Shown here: positions 19,988 through 28,220 of the stretch, in pieces | Layout of the letters: every line of letters starts with the position of its first letter | Position numbering within the stretch: the stretch's first letter is position 1 | Assembly (NCBI RefSeq): GCF_001653565.1 | Contig: NZ_LYPB01000050.1 | Location: 248,001 to 312,000, forward strand | From: Paenibacillus oryzisoli | Lineage (GTDB): Bacteria; Bacillota; Bacilli; Paenibacillales; NBRC-103111 | Length of the DNA: 64,000 bases | Direction of reading: 5' to 3' | Program-made: the position numbers and the translations under genes | The notes under the pieces: generated by a model | Told to the model about the DNA's origin: nothing | What the model saw: the letters and a program-made list of their open reading frames with translations, nothing else | Database searches by the model: none

Positions 19988-20172
19988 TAACTGGAAAACC
20001 TCCAGTTATTTACGACCAATTTTCACTTTAATCAAGATTACATGTAAAAAGTACAGCTATTTTCACCAACTTCGATCAAATCAACACTTTCCACCTTAAT
20101 TAACTGTAGAAAATCCAGCTAATCTCCGGAAACAAGAAAAAACCTCTGTAATAGATGGAGAAAGGCCATCTA
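19988..20172. repeat. Four-unit 21-bp palindrome array, copy B
   Basis: Units at 19988-20008, 20039-20059, 20101-20121 and 20152-20172; centre spacing 51, 62 and 51 bp. The first unit is a perfect palindrome (TAACTGGA-AAACC-TCCAGTTA). The fourth differs in both arms in a complementary way (TAGATGG / CCATCTA), so pairing is kept. Confidence 0.85.
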
Positions 20173-20294
20173 ATCAGTAATCTTAGCTAGTTAGGTGTAG
20201 GAGCGGAGGTTGTGGATGCAAGTTTCTGCAGTTGGCGGAGTGAGGTTTGTGGAGAGTAGATAGATTGTGGCGTTTGGGGTGTGTCTCCAAACGT

Positions 20295-20335
20295 AAAAAA
20301 ACGCCACCGCGCGAAAACAACCGCGGTGGCCTTTT
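20295..20335. terminator. Terminator of the Asp-box lipoprotein gene
   Basis: GCCACCGCG / CGCGGTGGC stem with a run of seven T on the minus strand just past the stop codon; the plus strand has CTTTTGC, so it may work both ways. Confidence 0.85.
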
Positions 20336-20338
20336 GCA

Positions 20339-21541
20339 TTAGGGTGCATCGAACGTATGCACCTTGTTCCAGTTCACACCACCGCTGCGGGTGGTGTACA
20401 TGACGCTCGGCTGCTCATTATCATTCGTGATGAGCCAGCCGCTATTCGCGTCTGCCATGCCCAGCAGCAGCTCGCCATACCCCGTGAACGACTCCGTGCC
20501 GTTCACCCAAGTCTTGCCGCCGTCCTTCGTCCAACCGACGGAGTTCGGCTTGTCGCACGCCGGGCAGCTGCCGCCCATGAATGCTACGTCGGGGTTCACG
20601 ACGTAGAGAGGGCCGGGCTTCGAGCCCGTGTTCTTCGGCCCCGACGTATCCCCCACAGGGAATCCAGGGGCCGGGCCGCCGCCAGCCGTGCTGTTCACCA
20701 GCACGGTTTGCCAGGTCTTCCCGCCATCCCGTGTGTGGAACAGCGAATACGACGTTTGTGTCATCCCCGATTCCCCAATCAGCTCAATCCATGCGTCATC
20801 CGCGCCTGCGGAGCGAATGACGTTGCCTGTCAGTGTCGCCACGGTTGGACGGGACATCGCGGTTTTCCAATTTTGCCCACCATCTTGCGTCCGCAAAACC
20901 TCGATCGTATCTTTCACCTGTCGAACGGCCCAGCCATTCTTAGCATCATGAAAGTATGCATCCCCTTGTATACCCGTAGGTACAGGCAATTGTGCCCATG
21001 TAACACCGCCATCCACGGTCTGTGCATTGCTGCTATAAGCTTCCTGCTTCGTTACGAAGTGGAGGAACGCTTGATTCGGAACGGTACCCACTGCCGCCCA
21101 ATGCGCACCGCCATCATGCGTACTTAACAGCTTGCCCGTCCCTTCTTCCGTTGCCCAAGCATCCTGATCATTCAAGGCAAATAGCTGTCCAACTTCTCCA
21201 ACGCCCGTATACTGTACCTTCCACTTCCCGCCTCCGTCATCGGTATGAGCGATCCACCCTTTGCCGCCAATCCAGCCTTTCCCAGCATCCGCCAGCCTTA
21301 GCGCAGTTACCCCTTTCATTAGCGTCGTTGATCCCTCGCTGCCTTTGGTCGGCACGGTTGAAGGATCCGCTCCAGGTGTCGTAGTCGTTGTCGCAGGAGT
21401 TGTCGCTGTCTCCGAAGTAGCTATTGCACTTGATATCGGTGACTCTGAAACCGTCACTTGACCACTCGTCTGACCTGATGATTTACAACCTGTTATAGCT
21501 ATACTTGTTATGGCTAACAGCATCAGCGTTCTTTTTATCAT
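20339..21541 (-). CDS. Asp-box (BNR/YCF48-like) beta-propeller lipoprotein
   Basis: 400 residues. A lipoprotein signal peptide ends in the lipobox ITGC (cysteine near residue 19), followed by a Ser/Thr/Pro-rich spacer and repeated Asp-box motifs: HTDDGGGKW, STHDGGAHW, RTQDGGQNW, HTRDGGKTW, WTKDGGKTW and TTRSGGVNW. Such motifs mark the blades of sortilin/YCF48-like propellers. It should be anchored on the outer face of the membrane; the ligand is unknown. The ATG pair at 21544 and 21541 follows GGGAG; 21541 has the better spacing, and the GTG at 21559 is unlikely. It is divergent from the second M23-bactofilin pair. Confidence 0.82.
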   Translation of the reverse strand: MIKRTLMLLAITSIAITGCKSSGQTSGQVTVSESPISSAIATSETATTPATTTTTPGADPSTVPTKGSEGSTTLMKGVTALRLADAGKGWIGGKGWIAHTDDGGGKWKVQYTGVGEVGQLFALNDQDAWATEEGTGKLLSTHDGGAHWAAVGTVPNQAFLHFVTKQEAYSSNAQTVDGGVTWAQLPVPTGIQGDAYFHDAKNGWAVRQVKDTIEVLRTQDGGQNWKTAMSRPTVATLTGNVIRSAGADDAWIELIGESGMTQTSYSLFHTRDGGKTWQTVLVNSTAGGGPAPGFPVGDTSGPKNTGSKPGPLYVVNPDVAFMGGSCPACDKPNSVGWTKDGGKTWVNGTESFTGYGELLLGMADANSGWLITNDNEQPSVMYTTRSGGVNWNKVHTFDAP

Positions 21542-21731
21542 CATCCATGCTCCCTTCACTTTCTTGCGTAGTTAATATTTCATAGACGTTACCTGGAAGA
21601 GAAAAGTTGAACATCCTTCCTAACCATCATCCCCTTATTCAGAGAAATTAGGCATGACTCACCCCTCTGAGGAATACAATCGTAAACAAGAAGGGGGACA
21701 TTGTTAGGTTACGGAAAGGGAGGAGGATCTG

Positions 21732-22748
21732 TTGAAATTCATTTGGGGCAAAAAGGAACTCACCTTCATGATCATTCCGGGTGCCAACCGCCGTACGGTG
21801 AGATTCAAGCTTCCACACAGCTCTTTGTATATTGTGCCCAGTGTGATCCTACTTGTACTAATCGGGTTCTTCGTGACGATTTATATCATGAATACCCAAT
21901 CCCATCAAACTCAAAACAGCATGCAGCAAGCTTTCGATGGACAAGAACGTCAGTTGGTTGATCAAATTACACATAAAACGAGTGAACTTGAGCAGCTGCA
22001 AATCGATTTGATTGACCTCGCACAGCAGGCTGATGAATTTAAGGTAAAGCTAGAAGAAATTAAGAAAATAGATCATGTGATTGAGCTCATGAGTCAACCA
22101 GAAACCGTAAACGGGACAAGCAAAAAAGTAGCAAGCACCCCGAGCACCAAACCCGTACATGGTACGAACGTAGACATTGGCGGGAGTGACGTACCTGTCT
22201 CGACGGATGATGTATCATCTTTAGTGAGTGATACGAAACAGGGGCTCTCCTCGTTAGTCGGCGATATTCATGCACTTCTCGAACACCTAAGTCAGTCCGA
22301 AGCCAAAATTAAAGAAGCAGAATTCTTACGCAGTATTACGCCCACCCTTTGGCCTATTTCCTCGCACAGTATTACCTCTGGATTCGGTATCCGCATCGAT
22401 CCTTTCACTTCAAGGCCTTCCATGCACACAGGATATGATATTGATGGCGAATACAATGATCCCGTCTATGTAACAGCCGCAGGGAAAGTCATTGCTGTGG
22501 GCTTTGATGGGGAACTCGGCAACTATATCGTCGTTGATCACGGTAGAGGTATCGAGACGGAGTATATGCATTTGAATAAAATATTGGTAAAACGCGGAGA
22601 ATCTGTAACAAAAGGTCAGCACATCGGTCTCGTTGGTTCTACAGGACGCAGCACGGGTTCCCATCTTCATTATGAAGTTCATAAAAATGGTATCCAAATT
22701 GACCCTAAACCTTATCTCATTTCAGATCGAAAGGATGAACGCAAATGA
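21732..22748 (+). CDS. Membrane-anchored M23 (LytM-type) endopeptidase, paralogue 2
   Basis: 338 residues with the same plan as the protein at 2384-3520: short cytoplasmic tail MKFIWGKKELTFMIIP, one membrane segment (SLYIVPSVILLVLIGFFVTI), coiled coil, linker, and an M23 domain with HTGYDIDG, YMHLNK and GSHLHYEV. All zinc and catalytic residues are present. The TTG start has GGAGGAGG five bases upstream. Its stop codon overlaps the bactofilin start (ATGA), so the two products should be made in a fixed ratio. This copy lacks the roughly 32-residue insertion seen in paralogue 1. Confidence 0.88.
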   Translation: MKFIWGKKELTFMIIPGANRRTVRFKLPHSSLYIVPSVILLVLIGFFVTIYIMNTQSHQTQNSMQQAFDGQERQLVDQITHKTSELEQLQIDLIDLAQQADEFKVKLEEIKKIDHVIELMSQPETVNGTSKKVASTPSTKPVHGTNVDIGGSDVPVSTDDVSSLVSDTKQGLSSLVGDIHALLEHLSQSEAKIKEAEFLRSITPTLWPISSHSITSGFGIRIDPFTSRPSMHTGYDIDGEYNDPVYVTAAGKVIAVGFDGELGNYIVVDHGRGIETEYMHLNKILVKRGESVTKGQHIGLVGSTGRSTGSHLHYEVHKNGIQIDPKPYLISDRKDERK

Positions 22749-23197
22749 TTGGAAGTTCCAGATTGAAACGGATTGATACCAAAAGTACAGATACGCTTAT
22801 CGGCGCCAGTACGATCTGTGAAGGCAAAATCATGTCCGAAGCCAGCCTTCGTATTGAGGGTCAAATGAACGGCGACATTGAATGCGCAGGTGACATCACT
22901 ATTGGTGAGAACGCTGTCGTTCAATCGAATATCCATGCACGCGATGTAATTGTTGCAGGCAAAGTGAAAGGCAACGTTTCTACGAAGGGCAAACTCATCG
23001 TGACAAGCTCTGGGGTTTTGATTGGGAATATTGATGTGCGGTCCGTCATTATCGAGGAGGGCGGTATCTTCCAGGGGAGTAGTGCGATGCACGCAGCTAC
23101 GATGCCAGGCGAGAAAACCGGCAGCGGCAAGGTCATTGATGCCAAGGCGCACAAACAGCAAAAAAGCGAACAACAAGCTGCTTCTGGCGGGAATTAA
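22745..23197 (+). CDS. Bactofilin, paralogue 2
   Basis: 150 residues, the same length as the bactofilin at 3522-3974 and clearly similar along its whole core (SLRIEGQMNGDIECAGDITI against SIRIEGGITGDIDCAGDVII). The middle is a beta-helix; the tails are charged (C-terminal KAHKQQKSEQQ). GAAAGGA stands before the ATG, and the start overlaps the M23 stop codon by four bases. It probably forms a scaffold that positions its partner peptidase. A strong hairpin follows. Confidence 0.9.
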   Translation: MIGSSRLKRIDTKSTDTLIGASTICEGKIMSEASLRIEGQMNGDIECAGDITIGENAVVQSNIHARDVIVAGKVKGNVSTKGKLIVTSSGVLIGNIDVRSVIIEEGGIFQGSSAMHAATMPGEKTGSGKVIDAKAHKQQKSEQQAASGGN

Positions 23198-23243
23198 TTC
23201 GGTATATAAAAAGTTATGACGGCTTTAATATTTTTGAAATAAG

Positions 23244-23300
23244 ACAAGGGTTATCCCTTAAGCAGTTTATTCTACTGCTTAAAGGATAACCCTTGTTATT
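23244..23300. terminator. Bidirectional terminator
   Basis: ACAAGGGTTATCC and TTAAGCAGT pair with ACTGCTTAA and GGATAACCCTTGT; T-rich and A-rich flanks serve both the bactofilin gene and the converging SLH protein gene. Confidence 0.88.
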
Positions 23301-23335
23301 TAAATCTACAATCATTTTGGACTGACGATTTACCT

Positions 23336-26300
23336 TTACTTGCTCTTGTGTGCCAGCATCTTCAGCAGAACCGTTACAGCCTCTGCTCTTGTTGTTTTAC
23401 CATTCGCATCAAATTCGTTCGCTCCTTTTCCCTCTACAAAGCCAAGTTGCTTCACAGCTGCAACTGCGCCTCTCGCCCAAGCCGGAATATCCTTGTCGTC
23501 TGCAAAACCTGTTGCGATATTCGACTCAACGTTTAGACTGAGCGCATTCGCGATCATCGCTACCATCTCAGCGCGTGTAATTTCCTCATCCGGACGGAAA
23601 GAACCGTCCTCATAACCTTTAATGACCCCAGCTTTCACCGCTTGCGCGACTGCTTTCTGCGCCCATGCGCCGATCTTCGCCGTATCTGTAAAAGTCAGCT
23701 CCGCTTCTGCTTCTTGCGGCTTCAGGGCATTCATCAGCATGACCGCGAATTCCGCGCGACTCACGGTAGAACCTGGCTTAAAAGTGCCGTCCGGATAACC
23801 AGTGACGACTCCGCTGCTTACCGCTTGCTTGATGCTTGCCTCCGCCCAGTGTTCGGAGATATCGTTAAAGTTAATCGTCGGTTTCGTGTCCCCTGTTGGC
23901 ACAGCTGCCGCTATGTCTACAGCGAATACCGCATATTTCGTAAAGTGATTGACATCTACGGTGATGTGATCGCCGTCAACCTTGCCGCCGACTTTCACCC
24001 ATTCCTTCTTCATTTCGTCATAGTAAAATACAGATGGCTTCTGGTCAGCATTCAATTTTGTCGGTTCAAAAGTAAAAGTCAGAGAGACCGGCTTTTTAAA
24101 GTTCTCTGCGAAGTTTTTCAAAACCTCAAAGATCGGGCTGACTAGAACCTCTTTATTCAATAGTAGATTTTGCGTTTCCAATAGTTTTTCGATCGTTATT
24201 TTTAATTCTTTGTCTGTTGCATTTGCCGGAATTTCAATCTTAATCTCACCATCACCTAATTGAACCTCGCCTGCTTTACCTGTAGGAAGCAATAATTCAC
24301 CATTTGCTGAGATTAGTTTGCTATCATCTGGTGGTGTTAGGTCACCACCACCGCCTCCCTGTGGTACAACAGACGCCGCTACTGCCGCCGTCGCTGCGCT
24401 TGTCACTGGCGTTCCAGCCAATCCATGGTTGTCCACGGGCGTCACTTCAAACTTCATCGTTTTCCCTTGGTCGCCGGCCACTGGCGTATACGTTGCACTT
24501 GTTGCTCCTGCAATTGCGGTATACGCTACGCCATCTGAGCTGCTCAACCATTTGTATGTGGATGTGCCTTCCGAGTCTCCAGCATCTGCGTCGCTGAACG
24601 TATGCGTGCCGGTCAATGACACTCCTACTTGAGCCGTTCCTGTAACGCTAACGGTTGTCGTTGGCGCGGTGTTCGGGGCTGGCACCGCAGCTGCTACTGC
24701 CGCCGTCGCTGCGCTTGTCACTGGCGTTCCAGCCAATCCATGGTTGTCCACGGGTGTCACTTCAAATTTCATCGTTTTCCCTTGGTCGCCGGCCACTGGC
24801 GTATACGTTGTGCTTGTTGCTCCTGCAATTGCGGTATACGTTACGCCATCTGAGCTGCTCAACCATCTGTATGTGGATGTGCCTTCCGAGTCTCCAGCAT
24901 CTGCGTCGCTGAACGTATGCGTGCCGGTCAATGACACTCCTACTTGAGCCGTTCCTGTAATGCTAACGGTTGTCGTTGGCGCGGTGTTCGGGGCTGGCAC
25001 CGCAGCTGCTACTGCCGCCGTCGCTGCGCTTGTCACTGGCGTTCCAGCCAATCCATGGTTGTCCACGGGTGTCACTTCAAATTTCATCGTCTTCCCTTGG
25101 TCACCAGCCACTGGCGTATACGTTGTGCTTGTTGCCCCTACAATTGCGGTATACGTTACGCCATCTGAGCTGCTTAACCATTTGTATGTGGACGTGCCTT
25201 CCGAATCTCCGGCATCTGCGTCACTGAACGTATGCATACCGATCAATGACACCCCTACTTGCGCGGTTCCTGTAATGCTAGCGGTTGTCGTTGGCGCGGT
25301 GTTCGGGGCTGGCACCGCAGCCGCTACTGCCGCCGTCGCTGCGCTTGTCACCGGCGTTCCAGCCAATCCATGGTTGTCCACGGGTGTCACTTCAAATTTC
25401 ATCGTCTTCCCTTGGTCACCAGCCACTGGCGTATACGTTGTGCTTGTTGCCCCTACAATTGCGGTATACGTTACGCCATCTGAGCTGCTCAACCATTTGT
25501 ATGTGGACGTGCCTTCCGAATCTCCAGCATCTGCGTCACTGAACGTATGCATACCGATCAATGACACCCCTACTTGCGCGGTTCCTGTAATGCCAGCGGT
25601 TGCTGTTGGCGGCGCTGTGTTCGGGGCTGCCTGAACGTTTTGCAAAATCGCTCCTCTGTACCCAGCCGCCACATATGTGCCGTTGCCGTAGGTGACGCCA
25701 TCAAGAAGATGCGTGGTGCCCGGCGTGCGATTCGTCCAGCTCGCTCCATCACTGGAGGTCACTATCGTTCCCCCCACCACTACATATGTGCCGTTGCTGT
25801 AGGTGGCGTCAAAAAGATTTTTTGTGGTGCCTGACGTTTGGCTCGTCCAGATCACTCCGTCACTGGAGGTCACTATCCTCCCACCGTAACCCACCGCCAC
25901 ATAAGTACCGTTGCCGTAGGTCACACCATTAAGTTCATTCGGGGTGCCCGACGTGAGGTTTGTCCAACTCGTTCCATTACTGGAGGTTAATAACGTTCCA
26001 CTATCCCCCACCGCCACATACATGCCGTTGCCATAGGTCACGCCATAAAGAGCATGCGTGGTGCCTGACGTACGGCTCGTCCAGATCGCTCCGTCACTGG
26101 AGGTCAATATCGTTCCACTGTCCCCCACCGCCACATACATGCCGTTGCCGTAGGTCACACCATAAAGAAAATTAAAGCTGTCTGACGTGCGGCTCGTCCA
26201 GCTAGCTCCGTCTCCGGAGGTCAGTATCGTCCCGCTGAAACCCACCGCCACATACGTGCCGTTGCCGAAGGTGACGTCCTCAAGTATTCTCGTGGTGCCA

Positions 26301-27346
26301 GACGTGCGGCTCATCCAGCTCGCTCCATCACTAGAGGTCAATATCGTTCCACTGTTCCCCACCGCCACATACGTGCCGTTGCCATAGGTCACGCCCTTAA
26401 GATCCTCCGTGGTGCCAGACGTGCGATTCGTCCAGCTCACTCCGTCACTGGAGGTCAATGTCGTTCCAAAAAAACCCACCGTCACATACGTGAGATTACC
26501 GTAGGTCACGCCGCGATGAGAATTTGTGTTGCCAGACGTGCGGCTCGTCCAGCTCACTCCGTTACTGGAGGTCACTATCCTCCCACCGTAACCCACCGCC
26601 ACATATGTGCCGTTGCCATAGGTCACGTCAAAAAAATGATCCGTGGTGCCAGACGTGCGGCTCATCCAGCTCTCCCCGGCACTGAAGGTCAATATCGTTC
26701 CACTTAACCCCACCGCCACATACGTGAGGTTGCCGTAGGAGACGCCCTTAAGATCATTCGTGGTGCCCGACGTACCAATCGTCCAGTCCACTCCGTCACT
26801 GGAGGTCATTATCGTCCCACTTGACCCTACCGCCACATACATGAGGTTGCCGTAGGTGACACCATAAAGGGCATTTGTGGTGTCCGACGTGCGGTTCGTC
26901 CAGCTCACCCCGTCACTGGAGGTCACTATCGTTCCATTGCCCCCCACCGCCACGAACAAACTATTTCCGAATGTTACACCATTAAGAACATACGGGGTGT
27001 CCGACGTGCTCATCGTCCAGCTCGCTCCGTCACTGGAGGTCAATATTGTCCCACCGGAACCCACCGCCACATATGTGCCGTTGCCGTAGGTAACGCCCTC
27101 AAGATTACGCGTAGTGCCCGACGTGCGGCTCGTCCAACTTGCCCCGTCACTGGAGGTCAATATCGTTCCATCCTCCCCCACCGCTACATACGTACCGTTG
27201 CCGTAGGTGACATACTCAAGAGTATTACCCGTGGGCAACGGACTCCGAGTATCCCACTGATCAAAAGAAGCTGCCGAAGCCAAAATGGGAATAATTCCAG
27301 CTGCAATAAATAATACCGTGAATAAAAATATACAACGTCTGATCAT
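23336..27346 (-). CDS. SLH-anchored surface protein with propeller and Ig-like repeats
   Basis: 1336 residues. A signal peptide (IFLFTVLFIAAGIIPILASAA) is followed by 14 repeats of about 39 residues with pattern VTYGNGTYVAVG and Asp-box-like TSSDGASW, then four nearly identical Ig/cadherin-like repeats of 105 residues, a Gly run, a ZU5-like beta domain and three SLH domains (each starting like FxDISEHWA and ending like SRAEFAVML). SLH domains bind pyruvylated wall polysaccharide, so the propeller is shown on the cell surface. Fourteen repeats would make two seven-bladed propellers, which is inference. The ATG at 27346 has GGTGAGG nine bases upstream and removes 17 non-signal residues from the longest frame. 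It is divergent from a two-component system. Confidence 0.88.
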   Translation of the reverse strand: MIRRCIFLFTVLFIAAGIIPILASAASFDQWDTRSPLPTGNTLEYVTYGNGTYVAVGEDGTILTSSDGASWTSRTSGTTRNLEGVTYGNGTYVAVGSGGTILTSSDGASWTMSTSDTPYVLNGVTFGNSLFVAVGGNGTIVTSSDGVSWTNRTSDTTNALYGVTYGNLMYVAVGSSGTIMTSSDGVDWTIGTSGTTNDLKGVSYGNLTYVAVGLSGTILTFSAGESWMSRTSGTTDHFFDVTYGNGTYVAVGYGGRIVTSSNGVSWTSRTSGNTNSHRGVTYGNLTYVTVGFFGTTLTSSDGVSWTNRTSGTTEDLKGVTYGNGTYVAVGNSGTILTSSDGASWMSRTSGTTRILEDVTFGNGTYVAVGFSGTILTSGDGASWTSRTSDSFNFLYGVTYGNGMYVAVGDSGTILTSSDGAIWTSRTSGTTHALYGVTYGNGMYVAVGDSGTLLTSSNGTSWTNLTSGTPNELNGVTYGNGTYVAVGYGGRIVTSSDGVIWTSQTSGTTKNLFDATYSNGTYVVVGGTIVTSSDGASWTNRTPGTTHLLDGVTYGNGTYVAAGYRGAILQNVQAAPNTAPPTATAGITGTAQVGVSLIGMHTFSDADAGDSEGTSTYKWLSSSDGVTYTAIVGATSTTYTPVAGDQGKTMKFEVTPVDNHGLAGTPVTSAATAAVAAAVPAPNTAPTTTASITGTAQVGVSLIGMHTFSDADAGDSEGTSTYKWLSSSDGVTYTAIVGATSTTYTPVAGDQGKTMKFEVTPVDNHGLAGTPVTSAATAAVAAAVPAPNTAPTTTVSITGTAQVGVSLTGTHTFSDADAGDSEGTSTYRWLSSSDGVTYTAIAGATSTTYTPVAGDQGKTMKFEVTPVDNHGLAGTPVTSAATAAVAAAVPAPNTAPTTTVSVTGTAQVGVSLTGTHTFSDADAGDSEGTSTYKWLSSSDGVAYTAIAGATSATYTPVAGDQGKTMKFEVTPVDNHGLAGTPVTSAATAAVAASVVPQGGGGGDLTPPDDSKLISANGELLLPTGKAGEVQLGDGEIKIEIPANATDKELKITIEKLLETQNLLLNKEVLVSPIFEVLKNFAENFKKPVSLTFTFEPTKLNADQKPSVFYYDEMKKEWVKVGGKVDGDHITVDVNHFTKYAVFAVDIAAAVPTGDTKPTINFNDISEHWAEASIKQAVSSGVVTGYPDGTFKPGSTVSRAEFAVMLMNALKPQEAEAELTFTDTAKIGAWAQKAVAQAVKAGVIKGYEDGSFRPDEEITRAEMVAMIANALSLNVESNIATGFADDKDIPAWARGAVAAVKQLGFVEGKGANEFDANGKTTRAEAVTVLLKMLAHKSK
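24367..25627 (-). repeat. Four tandem 315-bp repeats coding Ig-like domains
   Basis: The same codons recur at 315-bp steps (for example GTATGTGG near 24554, 24869, 25184 and 25499). The copies are almost identical at DNA level, which indicates recent duplication or gene conversion and potential for copy-number change. Long open frames on the plus strand here are shadows of this repeat. Confidence 0.85.
25645..27225 (-). repeat. Fourteen diverged 117-bp repeats coding propeller blades
   Basis: A 117-bp period with the recurring plus-strand text CACCGCCACATA and CGTCACTGGAGG. The units are more diverged than the Ig-like repeats, so this part is older or under less homogenisation. Confidence 0.75.
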
Positions 27347-27420
27347 TATTACTATCCTCACCTTTTCTTGAAATCTGAATATAGTCAATAAAATCATAAC
27401 AACAGCGAGGAATAGATTTA

Positions 27421-27442
27421 TTAATGAATTCTTAATGAAATG
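27421..27442. promoter_or_regulatory. 11-bp direct repeat, candidate OmpR-type regulator site
   Basis: TTAATGAATTC followed directly by TTAATGAAATG in the 157-bp space between the SLH protein gene and the divergent response regulator gene. OmpR/PhoB-type regulators bind direct repeats with an 11-bp step, so this could be the site of the adjacent regulator. No footprint evidence is available. Confidence 0.35.
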
Positions 27443-27503
27443 TAGAGTTGTATGCTACTCTTTCTTTTGGTGACTTGATATACTGTACAAAAGAGTCGTA
27501 ACA

Positions 27504-28220
27504 ATGGAGTGTGACACTAGTACTATGAACCCAGACAAAATTCTAATCGTTGACGACGAATCCGAAATCCGTCAGCTCATCCGTATTCACGTCGAACAAG
27601 CCGGAATGGAAGCTTTCGAAGCTGCATCAGGACAGGAAGCAATAGTGCAATTAAAGGGAACTCCTTTTAGTCTGATGATTCTCGATCTGATGATGGATGA
27701 CCGAAACGGGTTCGAGGTCTTAAACTATCTGCGAGAGAATGAATCGGACCTGCTAGTCATCGTACTTAGTGCCAGAAGAGACGAAGAACACAAGATCACC
27801 GCACTCGGTCTTGGCGCAGTAGATTTCGTTACCAAACCCTTTAGTCCGATGGAACTTATTGCCCGTTTGCAAACCAATCTCAGACGACTACGTCCCAAGG
27901 CTCATCTCAGAACCCCTGTGATTAAACTGAATAATTTGGAACTCGATGTTGACAATCTACTCCTTATTAATAATGGAGAAAGATATACCTTGACTCAGAT
28001 GGAGTGTGAACTCACTCATTTGTTTATGAGAAATCCCGATCGCGTGTTAACCAAAAGAGAAATCTATCAGCAAATCTGGAATCACGAAAATTATGATGAT
28101 AACACGTTAAGCGTTTTTATGAATCGACTACGCAAAAAGCTAGAACCTCTATCCTCTTCTCCTCAGCATATTCATACTATCCGAAGTGTCGGTTATCGTT
28201 TTTCGGGAGATGGATTATGA
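27504..28220 (+). CDS. Response regulator, OmpR/PhoB family
   Basis: 238 residues. Receiver domain with ILIVDDES, phospho-acceptor D61 in LMILDLMMDD, the switch serine in VLSARRDE and lysine in VTKPFSP; the C-terminal winged helix has LTQMECELTHLFMRNPDRVLTKREIY and ends RSVGYRFSG. The start is either the ATG at 27504 (AAGAG eight bases upstream) or the ATG at 27525 (usual family N-terminus MNPDKILIVDDE). The kinase gene overlaps its end by four bases. Divergence from the SLH protein gene suggests, but does not show, regulation of that gene. Confidence 0.9.
   Translation: MECDTSTMNPDKILIVDDESEIRQLIRIHVEQAGMEAFEAASGQEAIVQLKGTPFSLMILDLMMDDRNGFEVLNYLRENESDLLVIVLSARRDEEHKITALGLGAVDFVTKPFSPMELIARLQTNLRRLRPKAHLRTPVIKLNNLELDVDNLLLINNGERYTLTQMECELTHLFMRNPDRVLTKREIYQQIWNHENYDDNTLSVFMNRLRKKLEPLSSSPQHIHTIRSVGYRFSGDGL

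Larger units (their letters stand above)
19850..20338. other. 489-bp intergenic region
   Basis: Between two converging genes. It holds palindrome array B (19988-20172) and the terminator at 20295-20335. The remaining 138 and 122 bases show no coding potential, RNA gene or further repeat that I can support. Confidence 0.6.

Noticed and set aside
20357-21384. Plus-strand frames of up to 256 codons opposite the Asp-box lipoprotein gene
   Set aside because: They have strange composition (Arg, His, Ala) and no ribosome site; the minus-strand gene has signal peptide, lipobox and repeats.
24304-25634. Long plus-strand open frames opposite the Ig-like repeats
   Set aside because: They repeat every 315 bp with the real gene and have no ribosome site; they are shadows of the SLH protein gene.
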